Assembly (NCBI GenBank): GCA_964520055.1
Contig: CAZFME010000106.1
Location: forward strand, 1-7,646
Source: DUNY01 sp964520055
GTDB lineage: Bacteria; Bacillota; Thermosediminibacteria; Thermosediminibacterales; Tepidanaerobacteraceae
DNA length: 7,646 nucleotides
Direction of reading: 5' to 3'
The notes under the pieces are model-generated. The model did not search any database, was not told the origin of the DNA, and was given only the letters and a program-made list of their open reading frames with translations. This document shows, in pieces, positions 1 through 5,607 of the stretch. Made by a program: the position numbers and the translations under genes. How positions within the stretch are numbered: the stretch's first letter is position 1; every line of letters begins with the position of its first letter.

Positions 1-167
1 TGCAGCACTGCAGGAAATGCTCTGAATATGTTGCCCGCTCCAAAGTGCAGCCATACGGGCTCTTTTAGTGTATTTTCTCTCACTTTTTCAATATTAAAGT
101 CAGGCAGTTCATAGCCTTTTTCTCGCCATTGTTGTTGATTTTTCAAGTTGGATATGCTAAGTTTCAT
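1..167 (-). CDS. Mannitol dehydrogenase-family oxidoreductase (fructuronate reductase-like), N-terminal fragment
   Basis: Only the first 55 codons are in the window; the rest lies beyond base 1. The visible protein begins MKLSISNLKNQQQW and reaches WLHFGAGNIFRAF at residues 39-51. This is the nucleotide-binding glycine motif (GxGxxxR) found near the N-terminus of the long-chain mannitol 2-dehydrogenase / fructuronate reductase / tagaturonate reductase family. Members use NAD(P)H to interconvert keto-sugars or keto-uronates and sugar alcohols or aldonates, in the cytoplasm. The roughly 40 residues before the motif match the clostridial subgroup (about 530 residues in full) rather than E. coli UxuB, whose motif lies closer to the N-terminus. 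The ATG at 165-167 is preceded by AGGTG with good spacing. The gene has its own promoter and palindromic operator candidates, which fits a sugar-inducible catabolic gene. The exact substrate cannot be judged from this fragment. Confidence 0.85.
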   Translation of the reverse strand, partial: MKLSISNLKNQQQWREKGYELPDFNIEKVRENTLKEPVWLHFGAGNIFRAFPAVL

Positions 168-184
168 TTTTATCACCTGTACTC

Positions 185-206
185 CAGGTTATTTAAAAAT
201 AACCTG
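185..206. promoter_or_regulatory. Perfect 22-bp palindrome in the dehydrogenase 5' leader (operator candidate)
   Basis: The arms CAGGTTATTT (185-194) and AAATAACCTG (197-206) are perfect reverse complements around a two-base AA centre. On the minus strand the palindrome starts about 9 bases after the predicted transcription start and ends 17 bases before the ATG. A centre of only two bases is poor for an RNA hairpin and typical of a dimeric repressor site, so I favour a roadblock operator. The cognate regulator is not in the window. Confidence 0.6.
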
Positions 207-221
207 AATATTTTCACTTAC

Positions 222-251
222 ATACTACCATATTAGTATACTACTTGTCAA
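222..251 (-). promoter_or_regulatory. Sigma-A-type promoter of the dehydrogenase gene
   Basis: On the minus strand a perfect -35 TTGACA (246-251) is followed after 18 bp by a -10 TAGTAT (222-227, 4 of 6 consensus positions). The start would be near 215, giving a leader of about 48 bases to the ATG at 167. The spacer contains the palindrome TAGTATACTA, so a bound repressor would cover the promoter. Confidence 0.6.
234..243. promoter_or_regulatory. TAGTATACTA palindrome inside the promoter spacer
   Basis: A perfect 10-bp palindrome lies between the -35 and -10 elements of the dehydrogenase promoter. A second half-like copy, TAGTAT, forms the -10 itself. The GTATAC core resembles sites of GntR/FCD-family regulators of hexuronate genes (UxuR/ExuR sites have GGTATACC cores), which would suit a fructuronate reductase-like gene. 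The family assignment is inferred only from this core. Confidence 0.4.
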
Positions 252-337
252 TCATTATTTTTAATATAATTTCAGTTTTGCTAATTACTTTAATACTATT
301 CAAAATAGACAGCGTGCTTCAAAAACATTTCTTCTTA

Positions 338-394
338 AAACTAAAGAAAAACGGTTTCCGATCAGAATCACTAGAAACCGTTTTTCTTTAGTTT
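338..394. terminator. Bidirectional terminator-like hairpin with perfect 21-bp arms
   Basis: The arms at 338-358 and 374-394 are perfect reverse complements around a 15-base loop. The GC-richest part (CGGTTTC/GAAACCG) is next to the loop and the outer part is a T-rich or A-rich tract. Read on either strand the hairpin is therefore followed by TTTTTCTTTAG. It is the strongest terminator downstream of the sensor operon on the minus strand. The inner stem and its tail, GGAAACCG then TTTTC, match the terminator after the ABC ATPase gene (5541-5572), which supports a shared origin. Confidence 0.7.
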
Positions 395-426
395 ACCTAT
401 AGTTATCATGCGACTGATATAATCCC

Positions 427-460
427 CAACGCACTGCATCATGTGCTACATCTGTTTCAA
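427..460 (-). repeat. 34-bp direct repeat, copy 1: scar of an ABC ATPase 3' end
   Basis: These 34 bases are identical to 5574-5607, where they cover the last four sense codons (LKQM), the TAG stop and 19 bases after it in the ABC ATPase gene. Here the same codons read L-K-Q-M-stop on the minus strand (446-460), but no gene precedes them. Weaker similarity continues for about 11 more bases (GAGACGAACA here, GAGCCGCACT in the gene) and then fades into a run of ten T. The hairpin at 338-394 lies on the same side as the ATPase terminator does in copy 2, but is separated from the repeat by extra sequence. This is best read as a gene-end remnant. Confidence 0.75.
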
Positions 461-660
461 TGTTCGTCTCACATTATTTTTTTTTTCAATTTCTGCTGTG
501 TAAATAGTGTTTATAGGGCTAAAATAGTATCCTTCCCCAGCTTATGCCTGCAAAACAGTAACACGCTGGTATAAATGTTAATTTTTATTATTATCTGAGC
601 ATTTATAGCAGATATTTCTGTATGTTTCAATACTTATTTATTTTTAGTTAAAATTCGGTT

Positions 661-683
661 AGTGTCAAGTAAAAGTTGGCACT
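661..683. repeat. Imperfect palindrome resembling an insertion-sequence end
   Basis: AGTGTCAA (661-668) and TTGGCACT (676-683) are reverse complements except for one G-T pair, around GTAAAAG. The string TGTCAAGTAAAAGTTGGCAC looks like the terminal repeats of some IS21-like elements, but there is no transposase fragment or second end here. A solo IS end or a small hairpin are both possible. The IS21 resemblance is from memory and weakly held. Confidence 0.25.
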
Positions 684-687
684 TATT

Positions 688-759
688 TTATGCCTTTACT
701 CTATTTAATTTTATGATATAACCAATTATTATAAACATCTTTGCAGCTATATCAATCAA
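688..759 (-). CDS. Candidate 23-residue hydrophobic peptide
   Basis: A TTG codon at 757-759 opens a 23-codon frame ending in TAA at 688-690. It is preceded by GGAGGTG (765-771) at five bases spacing, one of the best ribosome-binding sites in the window. The peptide begins MIDIAAKMF, has a hydrophobic middle (FIIIGYII) and ends in a basic tail (KLNRVKA), so it could insert in or lie on a membrane. A perfect TATAAT (794-799) lies 22 bases upstream of the Shine-Dalgarno site, without a good -35. CACCCC (786-791) could pair with the Shine-Dalgarno sequence. I do not recognise the peptide. It may be a real small membrane peptide or the start of a gene lost by rearrangement. The length is short enough that chance is not excluded. 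Confidence 0.25.
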   Translation of the reverse strand: MIDIAAKMFIIIGYIIKLNRVKA

Positions 760-793
760 TTTTTCACCTCCAGCATTATTATGTACGGGGTGT

Positions 794-799
794 ATTATA
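794..799 (-). promoter_or_regulatory. Perfect -10 TATAAT upstream of the small ORF
   Basis: TATAAT on the minus strand has no recognisable TTGACA at 16-18 bp (the position reads ACACCT) and no TG extension. It would start transcription about 30-35 bases before the small TTG-initiated frame. On its own this is weak promoter evidence in AT-rich DNA. Confidence 0.25.
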
Positions 800-884
800 G
801 CTGTTTAGAATCCGGGAGGTGTTCACGGTTTCCGCCGCATTACTAAGCATTAAGTGTACATTTGACATTTCATATAGTAAGTTG

Positions 885-3848
885 TCACCGAATTGTCTTT
901 TCACATATTTCATTTGCAATTTTAGGCGAAATATTTTGCGGTACTATGCTGGGTTTGCCAATATAGTAACCTTGCAAATAATCCACACCGAATTCAATTA
1001 GTGTATTCATTTCAGCCTTAGTCTCAACACCTTCGGCAATAATTTTGATCTTCCTGTCTTTAACATATTGTAGAAGAATCTTTAAAAGTTTTTGTCTGTT
1101 TAAATCCCTGTCGACACCCCGTATAATAGCCATATCCAGTTTGACAAAGGCCGGAGAAAGAGTTAGGAGGGTGATATCAGTATTATACCCTGAGCCAAAG
1201 TCGTCCAAAGCTAAATAACTGTTCCAGCGTGCCGCCATCTCCTGTTTTTTCTTGATAATCTGCTCATTAGTCTGTTCATTTTCCATGATTTCAATTACTA
1301 TGCGATGTAAATCCGACTTATATTTACTTTCAAATAGCTGCAAATCACTATCTGTTAATACATGGTTTGCAACAGAGTTAATAAACATTTTGGCATTCCC
1401 AAAAACTTCTTTCTGACTCTGAAATGCTTCCATAGCCTTAAAAAATGTAATGCGTTCAATATCATATAGTTTTGATTGGGAATCTGCTAGCATAATAATA
1501 TCTTTAGGAGATGTCAAAGTAGCTAACTTAGGGCGCATAAGTGCCTCATATGCAAAAACACTTCCTTTTTGTGCATCCACAATAGGTTGAAATACAAAAT
1601 CAACCAATTCTTCTTGGATTAAACAATCTAGTTCTTTCTTACTGTACAGAAGTAAGGATTTTTCATTGTAAGCTTCCTTGTCAAATTCACTGATAGTTCC
1701 CTTATCTTCGTTTTTCACCTCATACATGGCAAAATCCGAATATTTGATGAGCTCATGGTAATTTTTTGAATCCTCTGGATACCATGCTATCCCTGCCGAT
1801 GCCATAATACGTAAATCAGTACCATTGGGAAGTTTTAGCGTTGTATTATAGAGTTTTTCCTGCATCATTTCAACTGTTTCTCTTATTTTTTGCTTATCTT
1901 CATATCCGTAAATAAATGCATAGAATTCATCACCTGATATTCTCGCCACAATACCATTATAATACGCAAGCTCACTTAGAGTTTTAGCCGCACCTTTTAT
2001 ATACTGGTCACCAAAATCATGCCCATAAGTATCATTGATGTATTTTAGATTGTCTAAATCCCACATGATAAAAGCAGCGGTTTTTACATCTTCTTCTCTT
2101 AGCCGTTTGGTTACTTCTGCTTGAAATGCACGGCGATTTAAAAGGTGTGTCAGCAAATCATGGTCACGGTCATACTCAATTTTTCGTTTTTCCTTAACTT
2201 CTCTGGTTACATCCTCTATGACTCCCAGCATCTTGCCGTTGCTTTCGTGAATCTTTACGCGTAACCATTTGATAGAACCCTTATCTTTTTTATGTCGATA
2301 TATGTCTTCCATATCCGGTTCCGGATGTTTTTGCAAATTTTTTAAGATCTCATAAAAATATGTAGAAGTAATATATTCCGTTGCTTCCCTTTCCATTCTT
2401 TTAATCCCTACTAAATCAAAAAAAGTAGATGTACAAAGTACTCTATCTTCATTTAAGTCGTGTTCAAAGGCGCCTATGGGTATTTTCATCATATCAATGA
2501 TTTTTGAAAGTTTGGCTGCAGAATCTGCAACTTTTTTGCTCAATGTTTCGATAGAACAGGCTAAATCGTCTATTTCTAAAATATTTGTTTTTTTCAGCAC
2601 GATAGGTTTCTCAGGATCTCTACTTCTCAAATCTCCCACTAATTTGGTTATAGGCTTGACAAACCACATGCCGGCTAAAACTACTCCGACCATACCTACA
2701 ATGAGGGATAAAAGCAGAGATATGACCACATATAACAGTATTTGCCTGGCAGATTTAAATAAACTTGTTTCCTCAACAATTCCAAGTAGGACCCATCTAT
2801 CCTTTTCAAAGGGAGTATTGCTATTGTATAATTTCAAATAATGGACACATCCATAAACTGTATCCATGTTGTTTTTGCCTTTGTTAAGCCGATAGATATT
2901 ATCATATTTTGTCTTCTCTTCTAATACTGTTTGGGTGCTGTCTCCAAAAATCTTATTAAACATAGGACCACTAGAAATTACGTTTTCTAAAACCATGTCA
3001 TCCTCATGAGTAATGGCTAAAAGGTAAGCCCCTTGCTTATTATCCGATATTTCGTCATAATGAAGCATCTTGCGAAAGTAATCTAAAGTCAAATCAATCC
3101 CAATAACTCCATAAGGATTCCCCTCTATATCGATAAGGGGAACCGAATAAGTAATAGTTCCCACATCATATTCGCTGAGCATAAAAGGTCTGCTCCAATA
3201 TCCCAGATCTGAGAAGTCATTGCCGGAGTATTCCCGAGCCGCCTTCAATGGTTTATAATAAAAGGCAGAGGCATCATCCCCCTCAGATAAAGTAAATTTC
3301 GGTGCCCATCCCCTACCTAAAGAAAGGTTAGCTTTTCTCGCAACCGACGAATGGCCACGCTCCATAGAAAGATCCGAGTTGTCATTGGGATTAAATAAAG
3401 GATCTAAATCCCTAATATAAATTCCTGGATTCTGTTTACCGTTTTCCCCGGTAAGTACAATAAAAGCACCGGTAACCGTCCGTTGCCTAAGTGCAAAGAT
3501 GGTATCGTCTACCGTCCGCTCTAAAAATTCAAAGGCTAAATCGGGCTCTTTTTGAAAAGTTGAGAGAGTAATATTTTTTTCATTTAAAAAAGAATTCATC
3601 TTTGTTTGGATATCATGTTCGAATTTCGCAAGATTTGACCACCTTTGAATCATTTCATTCTGAATATAGTTTTTTCTACTAAGCACTCGTTCATTAAGTA
3701 AGTGGATGGAATTACTATTGAGTTCTTCTATGGTACCTCCATGCCATATATTTCCCGCTAATAATAATGTCTGAATCAGCAACACAACAAGCATTGATAA
3801 CAATAGTCTTGCCATTATTGAATTGCGTTTAAAGCCCCTTTTAATCAT
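885..3848 (-). CDS. Membrane c-di-GMP receptor-enzyme: dCache-PAS-GGDEF-EAL
   Basis: This 987-residue protein would make and/or hydrolyse cyclic di-GMP in response to an outside signal. A first membrane helix (about 12-33) and a second (about 369-395) bracket an extracellular dCache-like domain with the signature stretch YSVPLIDIEGNPYGVIGID (234-252). A HAMP-like linker (396-447) and a PAS domain with PAC end (about 450-550) follow. The GGDEF domain (about 555-725) keeps metal Asp597 and reads SGDEF (638-642). Its inhibitory I-site position reads YYNG, not RxxD. The EAL domain (about 735-975) has EALMR (768-772), Asn824, Glu853, DD at 882-883, Lys903, Glu939 and Gln959, so the phosphodiesterase set looks complete. 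The ATG at 3846-3848 has AGGTGG 10 bases upstream, directly abutting the stop of the binding-protein gene. Co-transcription with that gene suggests the two form one sensor. Net activity cannot be predicted. Confidence 0.95.
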   Translation of the reverse strand: MIKRGFKRNSIMARLLLSMLVVLLIQTLLLAGNIWHGGTIEELNSNSIHLLNERVLSRKNYIQNEMIQRWSNLAKFEHDIQTKMNSFLNEKNITLSTFQKEPDLAFEFLERTVDDTIFALRQRTVTGAFIVLTGENGKQNPGIYIRDLDPLFNPNDNSDLSMERGHSSVARKANLSLGRGWAPKFTLSEGDDASAFYYKPLKAAREYSGNDFSDLGYWSRPFMLSEYDVGTITYSVPLIDIEGNPYGVIGIDLTLDYFRKMLHYDEISDNKQGAYLLAITHEDDMVLENVISSGPMFNKIFGDSTQTVLEEKTKYDNIYRLNKGKNNMDTVYGCVHYLKLYNSNTPFEKDRWVLLGIVEETSLFKSARQILLYVVISLLLSLIVGMVGVVLAGMWFVKPITKLVGDLRSRDPEKPIVLKKTNILEIDDLACSIETLSKKVADSAAKLSKIIDMMKIPIGAFEHDLNEDRVLCTSTFFDLVGIKRMEREATEYITSTYFYEILKNLQKHPEPDMEDIYRHKKDKGSIKWLRVKIHESNGKMLGVIEDVTREVKEKRKIEYDRDHDLLTHLLNRRAFQAEVTKRLREEDVKTAAFIMWDLDNLKYINDTYGHDFGDQYIKGAAKTLSELAYYNGIVARISGDEFYAFIYGYEDKQKIRETVEMMQEKLYNTTLKLPNGTDLRIMASAGIAWYPEDSKNYHELIKYSDFAMYEVKNEDKGTISEFDKEAYNEKSLLLYSKKELDCLIQEELVDFVFQPIVDAQKGSVFAYEALMRPKLATLTSPKDIIMLADSQSKLYDIERITFFKAMEAFQSQKEVFGNAKMFINSVANHVLTDSDLQLFESKYKSDLHRIVIEIMENEQTNEQIIKKKQEMAARWNSYLALDDFGSGYNTDITLLTLSPAFVKLDMAIIRGVDRDLNRQKLLKILLQYVKDRKIKIIAEGVETKAEMNTLIEFGVDYLQGYYIGKPSIVPQNISPKIANEICEKTIR

Positions 3849-3858
3849 TGCTATAGTA

Positions 3859-3864
3859 CCACCT
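3859..3864 (-). promoter_or_regulatory. Shine-Dalgarno site of the receptor gene, adjacent to the upstream stop
   Basis: AGGTGG lies ten bases before the receptor ATG and follows the TAA stop of the binding-protein gene (3865-3867) with no gap. The intergenic gap is only 16 bases, so the two genes should be translated from one mRNA and may be coupled. Confidence 0.75.
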
Positions 3865-5334
3865 TTATTTTATTGCATCCTCTAAACTCCTCTTTAAGTC
3901 CGTTAGCCACTGAATAAAGTTTTCCTCTGTCGCAACCTGTTTTACTGCTTCCTCTCTGGTTCTACCTTCTCTTAGTAGCTTAACAACCTTTTCTCTATCT
4001 GTTTTTGACCTTTCTATTAGAGATCCAGTCAAAACTCTCCTGGCTTCTGTCCCATTTTTGAAGGCTTTATTAGTGTATAACTCGTAATTTTGCAGCTGCT
4101 TTACCACTATTGGGAGTGAAATTTGCAGCTGCTCTGTAACCCTGTTGCTTTTACTGTTAGCCATATATTCTTTTATGGTTTCAATGTTGTTGGCTTCCTT
4201 TTTCACAGGCATATACCCGGATTCCATGCAGAATCTGATATTTCTATCTTTATCTGTAAACCATTTCAAGAATTCCACCGAAGCATATTCCCGGACCCTA
4301 TCCGATTTGACCACCACCATACCCGATCCCTGTTGGACTGCGTAGGGAAGGGTGTTTTTAAAATTGGGAAGTGGCAACACTAAGGCCTCTATATCGTACT
4401 CCTTACTATCATCAATAACTACTGTTTCTGGAAAATATGTAATCCCCGATGTAGAACATACAAGTGCTATTATTTCTCCGGTCTTGGCATCATCAGATCG
4501 AAATTTTCCAACAGCACTATAGTATCCGTTGATATATGGTATATAAAAGTTGTCCCATAATCTTCGCATAATTGCATCATCAATAACTAAAGAAACTTGT
4601 CCATTTTTTACGGCAAATATCTCTTGCCCCAATTGTTTGGAACCTACAATAATATAATTGGCCATGGCATCTCGCCCAAAAAATGCCTTGCCGTCATTTG
4701 GTGTGGGAGTTAAGCTATCTGTCCATTTATAATATTTCTCAGCAGTAATAGCTAATCCTTCCCATGTCTTTAAATCCTCTAACCTTGCTCCGGTAGCTGT
4801 GGCGAATTTATCCCAGTCGGTTTTGTTTAGCATCAGTATCTCCGTAGCCTTGGCAGTGGGAAAAATTTTGATTTCATCTCTATCACCAAAACGACCCTCT
4901 TTGATATAGGAGTCCACATATTCATCGATTTCCTTAGGAGTCAGATAATTACTTATATCCGCTACAAAGCCCAATTTATCGATATGATAAGCAGTATCGG
5001 CATAGGCTGCGAACATATCTGGCATTGGCTCTGCTCCAATCTTTTTGTTAACGGAATCCATAACCTTTCTTTTTAAGTCATTTACATTGCCTTGACTGAA
5101 GGCCTCTACAATTATACCCTTTTCTAGGCCTACAGTCTCATTAAACTCCATAACCATTTCATCGAAGGCCACCTTCTGAGGCCCGTTATAATAATGCCAT
5201 ATTTCAATGGAAATGGGATTTTTGGAGTCTAACCCATTATTTTCTACCGGTGAACATCCTGTAAATATAAATATAAAAATTATAAAGTAAATCAATAAAT
5301 TTACAACTTGCTGATATTTCTTTGCACTTTTCAT
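3865..5334 (-). CDS. Orphan type 1 extracellular solute-binding lipoprotein
   Basis: This is a 489-residue binding protein of the MalE/UgpB-like type 1 family (sugar, glycerol-phosphate or polyamine ligands), anchored outside the membrane by lipid. It has a basic start (KSAKKYQQ), a hydrophobic stretch (about 10-24) and the lipobox FTGC with the modified Cys at 27. The mature fold begins with ISIEIWHYYNG. Later segments (ALVLPLPNF, then FLKWFTD and SGYMPVKK) are typical of the family's second lobe. I start it at the ATG of 5332-5334, because AGGAGA (5341-5346) is six bases upstream. A longer TTG start would place the Shine-Dalgarno site inside the gene. No permease or ATPase is encoded with it, and a GGDEF-EAL receptor follows after 16 bases. 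It therefore probably presents a ligand to that receptor rather than feeding a transporter, although it might share a permease encoded elsewhere. The ligand is unknown. Confidence 0.9.
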   Translation of the reverse strand: MKSAKKYQQVVNLLIYFIIFIFIFTGCSPVENNGLDSKNPISIEIWHYYNGPQKVAFDEMVMEFNETVGLEKGIIVEAFSQGNVNDLKRKVMDSVNKKIGAEPMPDMFAAYADTAYHIDKLGFVADISNYLTPKEIDEYVDSYIKEGRFGDRDEIKIFPTAKATEILMLNKTDWDKFATATGARLEDLKTWEGLAITAEKYYKWTDSLTPTPNDGKAFFGRDAMANYIIVGSKQLGQEIFAVKNGQVSLVIDDAIMRRLWDNFYIPYINGYYSAVGKFRSDDAKTGEIIALVCSTSGITYFPETVVIDDSKEYDIEALVLPLPNFKNTLPYAVQQGSGMVVVKSDRVREYASVEFLKWFTDKDRNIRFCMESGYMPVKKEANNIETIKEYMANSKSNRVTEQLQISLPIVVKQLQNYELYTNKAFKNGTEARRVLTGSLIERSKTDREKVVKLLREGRTREEAVKQVATEENFIQWLTDLKRSLEDAIK

Positions 5335-5340
5335 CTTATA

Positions 5341-5346
5341 TCTCCT
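5341..5346 (-). promoter_or_regulatory. Shine-Dalgarno site that decides the lipoprotein start
   Basis: AGGAGA is followed after six bases (TATAAG) by ATG. The frame is open further upstream to a TTG at 5347-5349, but that start would have the ribosome site inside its own second and third codons, so the ATG at 5332-5334 is preferred. Confidence 0.8.
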
Positions 5347-5372
5347 CAATATTACAGCTAATCATCAATTAA

Positions 5373-5401
5373 ATGATATTATTTCCGGTAACTTCTGTCA
5401 A
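5373..5401 (-). promoter_or_regulatory. Near-consensus sigma-A promoter of the binding-protein/receptor operon
   Basis: On the minus strand a perfect -35 TTGACA (5396-5401) is followed by a 17-bp spacer and the -10 TATCAT (5373-5378, five of six matches). Transcription would begin near 5366, about 30 bases before the lipoprotein ATG. Terminator-like hairpins lie just upstream, so this operon is probably expressed independently of the ABC importer. The short IR ATCAT/ATGAT (5361-5377) overlaps the -10; I give it little weight. Confidence 0.75.
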
Positions 5402-5426
5402 TCTCAATACCTTTTGAAAAGCTGTT

Positions 5427-5464
5427 AAAAAAATAAGGAAGGTGTTTGTGTTTCCACCTGCCTT
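5427..5464 (-). terminator. Second terminator-like hairpin between the ABC operon and the sensor operon
   Basis: The stem pairs AAGG (5435-5438) with CCTT (5461-5464) and AGGTG (5440-5444) with CACCT (5455-5459), with one internal mismatch and a 10-base loop. On the minus strand it is followed by a run of seven T (5427-5433). It lies downstream of the main ATPase terminator and just upstream of the sensor promoter, and may catch read-through. Confidence 0.55.
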
Positions 5465-5540
5465 TGATAATATCCCATTTCTAAATCCGTTTTTGCGACC
5501 TATTTATTGAATCTGTATTATATTTAGTTTGTAATAATTG

Positions 5541-5572
5541 AAAAGCGGTTTCCAGTAGCTTGTGGGAAACCG
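5541..5572 (-). terminator. Rho-independent terminator of the ABC importer operon
   Basis: CGGTTTCC (5546-5553) and GGAAACCG (5565-5572) form a perfect 8-bp stem with an 11-base loop. The hairpin starts 20 bases after the ATPase stop codon and is followed on the minus strand by CTTTTCAATT. A diverged relative of this hairpin is found at 338-394. Confidence 0.7.
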
Positions 5573-5573
5573 T

Positions 5574-5607
5574 CAACGCACTGCATCATGTGCTACATCT
5601 GTTTCAA
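5574..5607 (-). repeat. 34-bp direct repeat, copy 2: genuine 3' end of the ABC ATPase gene
   Basis: This copy, identical to 427-460, spans the last four sense codons of the ATPase gene (LKQM), its TAG stop (5593-5595) and the following 19 bases, ending one base before the terminator stem. It is the functional context; the other copy has no gene attached. The two copies are in the same orientation, 5,147 bp apart, and bracket the whole sensor operon. Confidence 0.8.

Larger units (their letters stand above)
168..884. other. 0.7-kb intergenic region with regulatory sites and sequence scars
   Basis: This stretch separates the receptor gene from the dehydrogenase gene and holds no firm coding sequence. 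From low to high coordinates it contains the dehydrogenase leader palindrome and promoter, a perfect 21-bp-arm hairpin, and a 34-bp copy of the ABC ATPase 3' end. Beyond these lie a run of ten T (477-486), an IS-end-like palindrome, a candidate 23-codon ORF with a strong Shine-Dalgarno site and a perfect TATAAT. I see no feature in about 487-660 or 252-337. The composition is very AT-rich and the mixture of partial motifs suggests repeated rearrangement. Confidence 0.8.

Noticed and set aside
446..530. Longer ABC ATPase pseudogene running into the scar
   Set aside because: Beyond about base 471 the similarity to the ATPase gene stops at a run of ten T; only the last few codons are recognisable, so I annotate a repeat and not a pseudogene.
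819..1001. Plus-strand 60-codon frame with a GTG start near a GGGAGG motif
   Set aside because: Its second half is antisense to the EAL gene, the motif is too close to the start, and the translation (Cys/Phe/Ile-rich) looks like no known family.
5335..5349. Five-codon N-terminal extension of the lipoprotein from a TTG start
   Set aside because: The Shine-Dalgarno AGGAGA would be inside the coding sequence; the ATG at 5332-5334 has ideal spacing and gives a normal lipoprotein signal peptide.
5335..5366. Riboswitch (for example c-di-GMP type) in the leader of the sensor operon
   Set aside because: The predicted leader is only about 30 bases long and lacks any aptamer-sized structure.
427..5607. 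Site-specific integrative element with the 34-bp repeats as attL and attR at a gene 3' end
   Set aside because: Duplication of a gene 3' end is typical of such elements, but the bracketed 5.1 kb contains no integrase, excisionase or other mobility gene. A remnant or an element mobilised in trans cannot be excluded.
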